A DNA stretch of 64,000 bases from Pasteurella sp049670895 (lineage in GTDB: Bacteria; Pseudomonadota; Gammaproteobacteria; Enterobacterales; Pasteurellaceae): the NCBI RefSeq assembly GCF_049670895.1, contig NZ_CP187170.1; one strand, written 5' to 3'. Below, one piece after another: positions 27,531 through 35,442 of the stretch. Position numbers and translations under genes: made by a program. A model generated the notes under the pieces. It ran no database searches and had not been told where the DNA came from. It was given only the letters and a program-made list of their open reading frames with translations. Numbering within the stretch: position 1 is the first letter of the stretch; every line of letters starts with the position of its first letter.

Positions 27531-28720
27531 TATTTATTACCTTTCAAATTTAATAATATCTTTTCAAATATAATGAATATTAATATTGCAGCAGCACCCA
27601 TACTAAATCTTGCTCCAAAAGATGCCATCCCCCCCCAGATTAATGTTGGTAAATAGATTAAAGCAATATGATTAAATATAACAAGTTTATTATTTAGATA
27701 TCTAAATAATGCAACTATAAATATGGATATAGCAATAACTCCCAAAATCCAATATTCGCTCAAAAAGAAATAATAGTCTCCAAATATTAGTGCAGCAATT
27801 GAATGGCTATCTGAAAAAATTTCAGTATTCATTTCTCTATCTACATATAATCTTCCAAAACCAATTGGCTTATCTACCCATAACCATCTAGGGATAAAAG
27901 CAAAAAACATTAATTGAAATTGTTCTAATAATCCAGATACATCAAATTGATAGTTATCTCGTGATGAAAAAATACCATAACTTAATGCAAAGGGACCTAA
28001 AGCAGAATCTTTTAGTAATAGCTCAATATTTAAGCTTTCATCTTTGAATCTAAGTAATGACATTAAAGAACCGATGATGATAGTAAAAATGAAAATGACA
28101 TTATTTCTTAGTGTGAATTTAGAATATTTAAACCAATAGAGAATTGGAAAGGCTATATTTCCAGCGAAGACTAATCTACCAAAACCAGACCAGAAGAAAA
28201 TAGAATAAAGTAGAATATAGGCTAAATACGGTATGCTATAGAAGAATAGGTGTTTTAACTTAAATTTATCCATAAACTTAAGCATATATAATAATATAAT
28301 GGCTAGTCCAGCAATAAAAAAGTTAGGATCTCCATTTGTAACAAATAACATAATTATTAAAATAGAGCATAATAAATAATATTTTATTTTCTTATTTTTA
28401 ATATTTGTATCGATTATTTTTTTATAATTGAAATTTATTCTTTGAGTAAAAGATAAAAAGAAAATAAAAAAGTAAAAATGGATTAAGTAGAATATATAAA
28501 AATTTTCTCCACGCCACCCTAAGTAGAAAAGTATGATATAGGGATATAAAATAAACATGACATAAGCAATACCAATCATTTGATGAAGTAGGTTTTTATT
28601 TTCGGTTGATAGAAGTGTATACATTGACAGTATTACACTAAATAAAAAGAAAACTTCCCCATCATCTAGAATAAATGGTAGGGAAATTATACTTAGGATA
28701 AATATAAAAAAATACTTCAT
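27530..28720 (-). CDS. wzy: Polysaccharide repeat-unit polymerase
   Basis: A 396-residue integral membrane protein with about ten hydrophobic helices and a longer hydrophilic loop near residues 230-300 (RDNYQFDVSGLLEQ ... DKPIGFGRLYVDREMNTE), the usual Wzy arrangement. Wzy proteins share little sequence, so the call rests on topology and on position between a flippase and a glycosyltransferase. It would polymerise lipid-linked repeats in the periplasm. It is very AT-rich, yet contains an eight-G run (coding strand) near residue 361; see findings. Confidence 0.8.
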   Translation of the reverse strand: MKYFFIFILSIISLPFILDDGEVFFLFSVILSMYTLLSTENKNLLHQMIGIAYVMFILYPYIILFYLGWRGENFYIFYLIHFYFFIFFLSFTQRINFNYKKIIDTNIKNKKIKYYLLCSILIIMLFVTNGDPNFFIAGLAIILLYMLKFMDKFKLKHLFFYSIPYLAYILLYSIFFWSGFGRLVFAGNIAFPILYWFKYSKFTLRNNVIFIFTIIIGSLMSLLRFKDESLNIELLLKDSALGPFALSYGIFSSRDNYQFDVSGLLEQFQLMFFAFIPRWLWVDKPIGFGRLYVDREMNTEIFSDSHSIAALIFGDYYFFLSEYWILGVIAISIFIVALFRYLNNKLVIFNHIALIYLPTLIWGGMASFGARFSMGAAAILIFIIFEKILLNLKGNK

Positions 28721-29953
28721 TTAATTAAGCTCTTCTTTTTTATTTCTTTTAATAAAGAATAGTGTGGAAATTAGCAGAATAATTATATTATTTGCTAAAA
28801 TAAAAATAGCACCCTGAATACTATCTATTTTTTCTGATACTAAACAGCATATATTCATAACAATAAATCCAGACATTACGATAATTAACCAGCTCCATTC
28901 TTTGTTTCTTGAAATTAATATATTACCTAGAATATTTGAAGATGAATTTATACCGGCTGTCAGTATAAATATAGGGATTAGTATTATTGGAATATTGTAT
29001 TTGCTATAAATTTTCTCAATTAATGGGAAAAGGAAATAGGACAAAACAGAAAGGAGTAAAAATAAGGACATTATAAAATAGATATTCTTTTTTGCTATTG
29101 TTAAAGTATCTTTATGAGAGTGTGTGATAAAATAGTTTAGTAATACCCGTGAAAATACTGAAGGTAGAAAGACTGCAAGTGAAAACCATTGTAGACCGAT
29201 TGAAAATAAGTTAAATTCCAGCGAGATATTATCTTCAGAAGATAGGATGTATTGACCTACAATCCAAGTGGTAGATGCTGCAAATAAAGATACAAACATC
29301 ATTGGCCCCATTGTTTTAAATATTTCTTTAAAATGTTCTAATTTTATTTTGATTTTTTTCAGGTGATTTGTTTTTAAAAGATAAATAAATAAAAACGCAT
29401 AATGTAATATGAGCTGTAGAGCACTGCTAATTATTAATCCTATTATTGCATAATATATATTGTTGTTTACTATTGACAAATAAACTGCAATTAAGGTGGC
29501 AATTAGAAAAATAAAAGCACTTATACATAAGCTGATGTATTTTTCTAAACCAATTAACGCATTGCTTGCATAAATATCTATACACATTATGATAATCAAG
29601 CAAGAAAAGTAGATGCTTTTTAAGTTTATTGAATTGGGTATTATTTTTTCTGAAAAAAGTATGAACAATAAACCACCTAAAATAGATATGATAATATTCA
29701 ATATCCATATTGTCATTATTGGGCTATCCGCATCATTAACTTTTTTACTAAAATTTGTGTATGATTTACTAGTTGTAATACCAATGCCTAATGCTGAATA
29801 TATGGATATCGTGGTAGATGTTAAAATAAAATAACTATATATTGAAAAATTTTCTTTATCCATTAAGCTAGAAACGAAAATAGATGAAAGAATTAAGCTT
29901 CCTCTAGATAAAATATGACTTATTGTTAATAAAAGAGTATTTTTTATTATCAT
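28721..29953 (-). CDS. wzx: Polysaccharide repeat-unit flippase
   Basis: A 410-residue protein with about twelve hydrophobic helices and an N-terminus (IIKNTLLLTISHILSRGSLILS) typical of Wzx/MATE-like polysaccharide flippases. It should move the undecaprenyl-linked repeat across the inner membrane. The stop codon directly abuts wzy, and the dehydrogenase gene ends two bases upstream. Base composition is strongly AT-biased and rich in Ile, Asn, Ser and Lys, as in its two downstream neighbours. Confidence 0.85.
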   Translation of the reverse strand: MIIKNTLLLTISHILSRGSLILSSIFVSSLMDKENFSIYSYFILTSTTISIYSALGIGITTSKSYTNFSKKVNDADSPIMTIWILNIIISILGGLLFILFSEKIIPNSINLKSIYFSCLIIIMCIDIYASNALIGLEKYISLCISAFIFLIATLIAVYLSIVNNNIYYAIIGLIISSALQLILHYAFLFIYLLKTNHLKKIKIKLEHFKEIFKTMGPMMFVSLFAASTTWIVGQYILSSEDNISLEFNLFSIGLQWFSLAVFLPSVFSRVLLNYFITHSHKDTLTIAKKNIYFIMSLFLLLSVLSYFLFPLIEKIYSKYNIPIILIPIFILTAGINSSSNILGNILISRNKEWSWLIIVMSGFIVMNICCLVSEKIDSIQGAIFILANNIIILLISTLFFIKRNKKEELN

Positions 29954-29955
29954 CT

Positions 29956-31230
29956 TTATAATCTAATATCTGTTTGTGATTTATTTAAAACATATTTTAA
30001 ATCATAAAGGACAAAAGTTTCTTTACCTAACTGTTTAAAATCATCTTCACTCATTTCTTTAAATTGTTGGTGTGCAACAGCGATAACGATTGCGTCATAA
30101 CTATTAGTTTTAATCTCGCTTACAGGCGTTAAACCATACTCTTCTTCTGCTTCAGATTTATCTACCCAAGGGTCATAAATATCAATATCAATATCATATT
30201 CTTTTAGTGCATTAACTAAATCAATAATTTTGGTGTTTCTAATATCAGGGCAATTTTCTTTAAAGCTTAAACCCATAACTAATATTTTAGAGTTAACGAC
30301 AGGAATATCTTTTTTTACCATTTCTTTAATTAATTGGGTAGCAACATATTCGCCCATACGATCATTTAATCTACGTGCAGCAAGAATAATTTCAGGGTGT
30401 AAGCCAATTGATTGCGCTTTGTGAGTTAAATAATATGGGTCAACACCAATACAGTGTCCGCCAACTAAACCTGGACGGAAAGGTAAAAAATTCCATTTGG
30501 TTCCAGCTGCTTTGAGTACGTCCTCTGTGTCAATCCCCATTTTGTTGAAAATCAAAGTGAGTTCATTAATTAACGCAATATTGACATCTCGTTGAGTATT
30601 TTCGATTACTTTTGCTGCCTCTGCAACTTTGATAGTTGGAGCCTTATGTGTACCAGCTTGAATAATAAGTCGATAAACCTGATCAATATAGTTTGCTATT
30701 TCCTCCGTTGAGCCAGAGGTAATTTTTAAAATATTGGTAACACGATGCTCTTTATCGCCAGGGTTGATACGCTCAGGACTATAACCAACAAAGAAATCTT
30801 GATTGAATACTAGTCCTGAAGTTTTTTCAAGAACAGGAATGCAAATTTCTTCTGTTGCTCCTGGATAAACCGTTGATTCATAAACAACAACATCCCCATT
30901 TTTTAATACCTTACCAATGGTTTCGGAAGCTTTGATAAGTGGTTTTAGATCGGGTTGTTTATAATCATCAATAGGTGTTGGCACTGTTACAATAAAAAAA
31001 TTACATTCTTTTAGTGTTTTTAAATCGCTTGTATAGACAAGTTTTTTTGCTTCTTTCAAGTCTTGTTGAGACACTTCTAAGGTATAGTCTTGAAATTCAG
31101 AAAGTTCCTTAATTCTTCTGGTATTAATATCAAACCCTACGGTTGGCACTTTTTTACCAAATTCAACAGCTAAAGGTAGTCCAACGTAACCAAGTCCAAT
31201 AATTCCAATTTTTAAATTACTAATATGCAT
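29956..31230 (-). CDS. UDP-N-acetyl-hexosamine 6-dehydrogenase (WbpO/TviB type)
   Basis: A 424-residue nucleotide-sugar dehydrogenase. The N-terminal NAD site is IGIIGLGYVGLPLA, followed by VTVPTPID, YESTVYPGATEE and the central GGHCIGVDPYYLTHKA. The catalytic Cys lies C-terminal in SFKENCPDIRNTK. It resembles the TviB/WbpO/VipA group, which oxidises UDP-GlcNAc or UDP-GalNAc to the uronic acid, more than the UDP-ManNAc enzyme WecC. No dedicated ManNAc epimerase is present, which also argues against ManNAcA. It is the first gene of the locus. Confidence 0.87.
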   Translation of the reverse strand: MHISNLKIGIIGLGYVGLPLAVEFGKKVPTVGFDINTRRIKELSEFQDYTLEVSQQDLKEAKKLVYTSDLKTLKECNFFIVTVPTPIDDYKQPDLKPLIKASETIGKVLKNGDVVVYESTVYPGATEEICIPVLEKTSGLVFNQDFFVGYSPERINPGDKEHRVTNILKITSGSTEEIANYIDQVYRLIIQAGTHKAPTIKVAEAAKVIENTQRDVNIALINELTLIFNKMGIDTEDVLKAAGTKWNFLPFRPGLVGGHCIGVDPYYLTHKAQSIGLHPEIILAARRLNDRMGEYVATQLIKEMVKKDIPVVNSKILVMGLSFKENCPDIRNTKIIDLVNALKEYDIDIDIYDPWVDKSEAEEEYGLTPVSEIKTNSYDAIVIAVAHQQFKEMSEDDFKQLGKETFVLYDLKYVLNKSQTDIRL

Positions 31231-31929
31231 GTTTTTTCCTTGAAATGTAAAACTGAAATAATTTTAATAGGCTTAATACATTAAGTTTTAATGCCCTATG
31301 AAGATGCTTATGTAAGATGTAAGAGATTAATATAATTCCGTAGATTTAATGATTTCCCAAACTGTATTCTTTGAACTGAAGTGTTGAAATTTCCTTTCAC
31401 TAATTTATATAAAAACTTATGCGTATTTCCATGTCATTAATATATTAAATAGGTTGATTATAAATGCATATTTATACAACTGTGATGCGTTATGTTTATT
31501 AGCAGTTTTACATTGTTTTTTTCTTCTTTTTTAAAAAAGAAGATTATATTAAAAATAATCATTTTTTTATGATTCTATATCCTTTAATGTAAAGTTGTTT
31601 AAATTTATTTAAATTTTTGTATTTTTTTTAAATCTAATGTTTATTTAATTGTTTTTTCTATTATTTTTATATGCTTTGTCGATTTTCTAGCTTATGAAAA
31701 TAAACACTGCATTCTTAATTAAATAAAAATAGGTTATAGAAATTTATGGGGGGAGACGGGATTTATTGATGGGATTAAACAGCTTTAATTGTTTGTGTAA
31801 CTTTAAATAAGAAAATTAGTGGGTAATTGAGGACGGTTGATAACTTTATCTATAAGATTATTTAAAAATAATAACAATTTGCCTATATTATAGGCAAATT
31901 GTTATGAGATTGTTTGAAATAGTAGATTT
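31231..31929. other. AT-rich intergenic region upstream of the polysaccharide locus
   Basis: About 700 bases with no credible gene on either strand. It must hold the promoter for the minus-strand polysaccharide genes and, at its right end, the guaA terminator. Base composition is very AT-rich. I looked for an ops/JUMPstart element (GGCGGTAG or complement) and saw none. No single promoter could be picked out with confidence. Confidence 0.6.
31865..31905 (-). terminator. Terminator after guaA
   Basis: A perfect 16-bp inverted repeat (31872-31887 with 31889-31904, TAACAATTTGCCTATA) directly beyond the guaA stop, followed on the minus strand by a T-rich run. Confidence 0.8.
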
Positions 31930-33501
31930 TTATTCCCACTCAATGGTCGCAGGTGGTTTTCCACTTACATCATAAACAACACGTGAAATACCATTTACTT
32001 CATTGATGATACGGTTGGAGATTTTACCGAGTAGGTCATATGGCAAATGTGCCCAATGTGCGGTCATAAAATCGATGGTTTCTACTGCACGAAGCGATAC
32101 AACCCAGTCGTATTTACGTCCATCACCCATGACACCCACGGATTTCACAGGTAAGAACACAGTGAACGCTTGGCTGACTTTGTAGTACCAGCCTGAGTTG
32201 TAGAGTTCTTCGATGAAAATCGCATCGGCTTTACGCAGTAAGTCGCAATATTCTTTCTTGATTTCGCCTAACACACGCACGCCTAAACCTGGACCTGGGA
32301 ATGGGTGGCGGTTGAGCATTTCTGCTGGCAAGCCAAGAGCTAAGCCGATTTTACGCACTTCGTCTTTGAACAGTTCACGTAACGGTTCCACTAAGCCAAG
32401 TTTCATATAGTCAGGCAAACCACCAACGTTGTGGTGCGATTTGATCACGTGGGCTTTGCCCGTTTTGCTAGCCGCAGACTCGATCACATCTGGATAAATC
32501 GTGCCTTGTGCTAACCATTTCACTGACGTGAGTTTTTTCGATTCATCATCGAATACGTCCACGAATACTTTACCGATGGTTTTGCGTTTCGCTTCAGGTT
32601 CATCAATGCCTTTGAGTGCGTCTAAGAAACGATCTTCTGCATTGACACGAATAATGTTCAAGCCGAATTTATCGCCGAACATTTCCATGACTTGATCCCC
32701 TTCGTTTAAACGTAATAAGCCGTTGTCCACGAACACGCAGTGTAAGTTTTTGCCGATGGCTCGGTGTAATAAAAGTGCGGTGACAGAGGAATCCACGCCA
32801 CCTGATAAACCTAAAATCACTTCATCATCGCCCACTTGTGCTTTAATGCGAGCCACCGCATCTTCGATGATGTTTTCTGCTGTCCAGTTAGTTTCACAAC
32901 CACAAATGCCGACCACAAAGTTTTTCAACAATGCTAAGCCGCTTTTGGTGTGGGTCACTTCTGGGTGGAATTGCACACCATAGAAACGACGGCTTTCGTC
33001 TGACATTGCGGCAATTGGGCAGGTTGGGGTGACGCCAGTGATGGTAAAGTGCGGTGGTAATTGGGTGACTTTATCGCCATGGCTCATCCAAACGTCAAGT
33101 TTTGGATTGCTAGCGGTGAGATCATCGTTTAATTTTGCAAATAGTGCATCTGCGGCTTTTAAGTCCACGCTCGCGTAGCCGAATTCACGATGGTCAGAGG
33201 TTTCAGTTAAACCGCCCAACTGCATAGCCATAGTTTGCATGCCGTAGCAAATGCCAAGCACGGGCACGCCTGCATTGAACACATATTCAGGGGCACGTGG
33301 GCTGTTTTCTTCTGTGGTGCTTTCAGGGCCGCCCGAAAGAATAATCCCTGTCGGATTGAACTCACGAATTTGCGACTCCGTCACGTCCCAAGCCCAAAGC
33401 TCACAATACACCCCGATTTCACGCACACGACGTGCGATAAGTTGCGTATATTGTGAACCGAAGTCCAAAATTAAAATTTTATGATTGTGGATGTTTTTCA
33501 T
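31930..33501 (-). CDS. guaA: GMP synthase (glutamine-hydrolysing)
   Basis: A 523-residue two-domain enzyme. The N-terminal class I amidotransferase has GICYGMQTMA (catalytic Cys) and FHPEVTHT. The ATP pyrophosphatase domain has the P-loop LSGGVDSSVTALL, and the dimerisation domain ends in PPATIEWE. It converts XMP to GMP. In H. influenzae guaA, guaB and birA are adjacent; here about 1.9 kb of accessory sequence separates guaA from guaB. An internal uptake signal occurs around 32766. Confidence 0.98.
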   Translation of the reverse strand: MKNIHNHKILILDFGSQYTQLIARRVREIGVYCELWAWDVTESQIREFNPTGIILSGGPESTTEENSPRAPEYVFNAGVPVLGICYGMQTMAMQLGGLTETSDHREFGYASVDLKAADALFAKLNDDLTASNPKLDVWMSHGDKVTQLPPHFTITGVTPTCPIAAMSDESRRFYGVQFHPEVTHTKSGLALLKNFVVGICGCETNWTAENIIEDAVARIKAQVGDDEVILGLSGGVDSSVTALLLHRAIGKNLHCVFVDNGLLRLNEGDQVMEMFGDKFGLNIIRVNAEDRFLDALKGIDEPEAKRKTIGKVFVDVFDDESKKLTSVKWLAQGTIYPDVIESAASKTGKAHVIKSHHNVGGLPDYMKLGLVEPLRELFKDEVRKIGLALGLPAEMLNRHPFPGPGLGVRVLGEIKKEYCDLLRKADAIFIEELYNSGWYYKVSQAFTVFLPVKSVGVMGDGRKYDWVVSLRAVETIDFMTAHWAHLPYDLLGKISNRIINEVNGISRVVYDVSGKPPATIEWE

Positions 33502-33518
33502 TTTTGATTTCTCTTTAA

Positions 33519-34256
33519 TTAATAATCTTCTGAAATAAAGTCTTCGAAATTTTCAGCATATGGCAAAAATAGATACTCTTTCGTAGTTAAATGTTCATCT
33601 AACATTTTTTGTAATTGTTCAGATGTGAAGTTATAAATTTTTGCCAAATCATCTGATAAGTTTTTAGCTAATTCTTTTGATAGTGGTTGAGCTACTTTAA
33701 AAAATAAAAATACAGAACCGATACCGATAAAATCAAAGTTATAATTATTATATAATTTTTGAATTATTGTATAGTTCTCATCTGGCTGAAAATCACCTGT
33801 AAAATACCCATTAATCATTGCAGCAAAAGTATCTGTAGATTTTTTAGTAGGGCATAATTTTATGTCTAACCCATACTTAAATAAATGAATTGGATTGTTA
33901 TTCACATCTCTTAATTTGAAAAAATTCTCTGTAAAAAAAGTTTCTGTATAGATTTCATCAAAAGAAATTTTTGTTTTATTTAATTGCTCAAGGGTATATA
34001 AAAATTGTTGTTTACATGTTGGATCATCAATTTTTTCTGATGAAAAATCAGCAATCTCTCGATGAAAACTTGTATATTCACATTGTTTAATGTCTTCAAA
34101 GATAAATAATGGAGTACAATCTACAAATTTATTTTTTAGATCTTCGTATAATGATAAAACATCTGCGATACTTTCAATCTGAGAACAATGACCATATCTT
34201 GCTAAATAACTATCTTCGAGTGATCCTATATATGGTGTTTGCAATTCTAGTTTCAT
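33519..34256 (-). CDS. Protein of unknown function
   Basis: A 245-residue acidic, probably cytosolic protein with no signal peptide or membrane helix. I do not recognise a family. Notable features are many aromatic residues, runs of Asp/Glu and Lys, and an acidic C-terminus (YAENFEDFISEDY). It is AT-rich compared with guaA and guaB, and sits in the accessory insert between them, 17 bases upstream of guaA in the same direction. Such small acidic orphans are sometimes immunity proteins, but nothing here shows that. Confidence 0.6.
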   Translation of the reverse strand: MKLELQTPYIGSLEDSYLARYGHCSQIESIADVLSLYEDLKNKFVDCTPLFIFEDIKQCEYTSFHREIADFSSEKIDDPTCKQQFLYTLEQLNKTKISFDEIYTETFFTENFFKLRDVNNNPIHLFKYGLDIKLCPTKKSTDTFAAMINGYFTGDFQPDENYTIIQKLYNNYNFDFIGIGSVFLFFKVAQPLSKELAKNLSDDLAKIYNFTSEQLQKMLDEHLTTKEYLFLPYAENFEDFISEDY

Positions 34257-34318
34257 AGAATAATCCTTTTATAAAACCATTATAAATATATTAAAATCAT
34301 ATAATTTCTAATTTTACT

Positions 34319-34510
34319 TTATTTTGACTTTTTCTTTTTTATCAACATCTTCTTCGCCGATAACTCACTTACCACTTTATTGCCCGTTTTACTTTCCAAC
34401 TCTTGCAAAAGCCACTTTGGCAACATTGCCACCTTGTTGGGCGACTTGTTGATTTTCTTCAAAGAAGACGTCAGAAAATTTGCAAAATTCTCTAATTTTT
34501 GAACCCGTTG
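34319..34510 (-). pseudogene. Coding-like tail remnant overlapping the end of the DUF1919 gene
   Basis: In a frame different from the DUF1919 gene, an open stretch of 63 codons without a good start reads as protein-like sequence (KLENFANFLTSSLKKI, then LPKWLLQELESKTGNK) and ends with a lysine-rich tail and TAA at 34319-34321. It overlaps the last few codons of the DUF1919 gene. It may be the 3' end of a former gene joined by deletion or frameshift, or the true end of a frameshifted DUF1919 protein. The parent family was not recognised. Confidence 0.4.
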
Positions 34511-35118
34511 TTAAACCATTCCACATAATCAAATTGGTCGTAATAGCGTTTGCCAAATAAGCCTGTGTTTTCAAAGAGATCGCCGACCATTCCTAGCTCA
34601 GAAAAACCTGAAATTTTCACCGCACTTTTGAGTTCTGGGTAGTCTTTATAAGTGAAGACCACTTTATTGGCAAAAGGTAAACGGTCGAATTCGACTAAGT
34701 CTTCGTAAGTGCAGCCATCTCGGTCTGTCATTATGATAAACAGATTAGCCAAATTCATACGCGTGGTACGTTCTTGCCATTTTTTTGCAGCGTCTTGCTC
34801 ACTATGGTAGTGCATAAAATGGATGGTTAAATCAGCAAGTTTTCCAACAGGATAGCGTTTCTCCGTTTGGATAAATTCAAGGGTCTGATTGCGATAAAAA
34901 TCCATCTTGCTTAAATAACAAATAAAATCTTTTGGCGTTAAATACAAATTCACAAAAGGGGAATTAAAACGTAACTGTAAATCGTGCAACATAAATGCCC
35001 CAGTACAATTACTGGAAATCACCGTCGGGCTGGTATTTTTTATCCTTTTTCGATTTTTCGCATTGATACATTGGCGAAAACAGCGATTAATTTGGTTGCT
35101 GATACGTTTTAATAACAT
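34492..35118 (-). CDS. DUF1919 family protein (putative polysaccharide-associated)
   Basis: A 208-residue protein with the DUF1919 pattern: a basic N-terminus, then VISSNCTGAFMLHDLQLRFNSP, VNLYLTPKDFICYLS and a C-terminal AVKISGF...DLFENTG segment. Members often occur near capsule or exopolysaccharide genes, but the reaction is not known. It stands in the accessory insert between guaA and guaB. The C-terminus ends abruptly at NNGFKN and overlaps a second coding-like frame, so the gene may be shortened. Confidence 0.7.
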   Translation of the reverse strand: MLLKRISNQINRCFRQCINAKNRKRIKNTSPTVISSNCTGAFMLHDLQLRFNSPFVNLYLTPKDFICYLSKMDFYRNQTLEFIQTEKRYPVGKLADLTIHFMHYHSEQDAAKKWQERTTRMNLANLFIIMTDRDGCTYEDLVEFDRLPFANKVVFTYKDYPELKSAVKISGFSELGMVGDLFENTGLFGKRYYDQFDYVEWFNNGFKN

Positions 35119-35223
35119 AATTTTCTAATAACAAAGTCACCATATTGATGTCAGTTAAGTTAACTGAATGTGGCTCAATTTTTTTATTCCAAAAAGTTTG
35201 CGTTGCTTGTCATGATGAATTGT

Positions 35224-35387
35224 TCAGTTGGGTAATTTTAAATTGGATAACGCGATAAGTCTCATCTGCGGGTTGCATTGCCCAGTGTTCTTTTTAATTT
35301 TTGAATTTAAATTACTTTCCGAAAATTTTTGGGAGCCACCGCAAGCTGTAAGAAAAAGTGCGGTGCAAAAATATAAAATTTTTTCAT
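35224..35387 (-). pseudogene. Small lipoprotein gene with an apparent one-base shift in its start
   Basis: The frame ending at 35224 encodes a lipoprotein signal and lipobox (KILYFCTALFLTACGGS). Its only in-frame starter is a GTG at 35415 inside the guaB terminator. An ATG at 35385-35387 stands in the wrong frame before six A residues; with seven A it would read M-K-K-I-L-Y-F-C-T-A-L-F-L-T-A-C. The uptake signal at 35356-35364 encodes T-A-L within the signal peptide, a habit of Pasteurellaceae lipoprotein genes. Mature part about 35 residues, unknown function. Confidence 0.5.
35356..35364 (+). other. DNA uptake signal sequence
   Basis: Exact AAGTGCGGT inside the signal-peptide region of the small lipoprotein frame. 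Confidence 0.85.
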
Positions 35388-35394
35388 AAATTAA

Positions 35395-35430
35395 AAATAA
35401 AAAAACTTCCCCCACGAATGTAGGGGAAGA
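35395..35430 (-). terminator. Terminator after guaB
   Basis: A nine-pair stem (35406-35414 with 35421-35429, one G-U in RNA), followed on the minus strand by TTTTT and further T-rich sequence. It lies 13 bases beyond the guaB stop. Confidence 0.85.
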
Positions 35431-35442
35431 AAGTTGCTTTAA

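Noticed and set aside
31231..31929. A small RNA gene in the AT-rich control region
   Set aside because: The only strong hairpin (31872-31904) is explained as the guaA terminator, and no promoter-hairpin-terminator pattern was found.
34389..34574. 61-codon minus-strand frame overlapping the DUF1919 gene end
   Set aside because: A neighbouring frame over the same stretch (34319-34510) gives a more protein-like reading. This one looks like a shadow.
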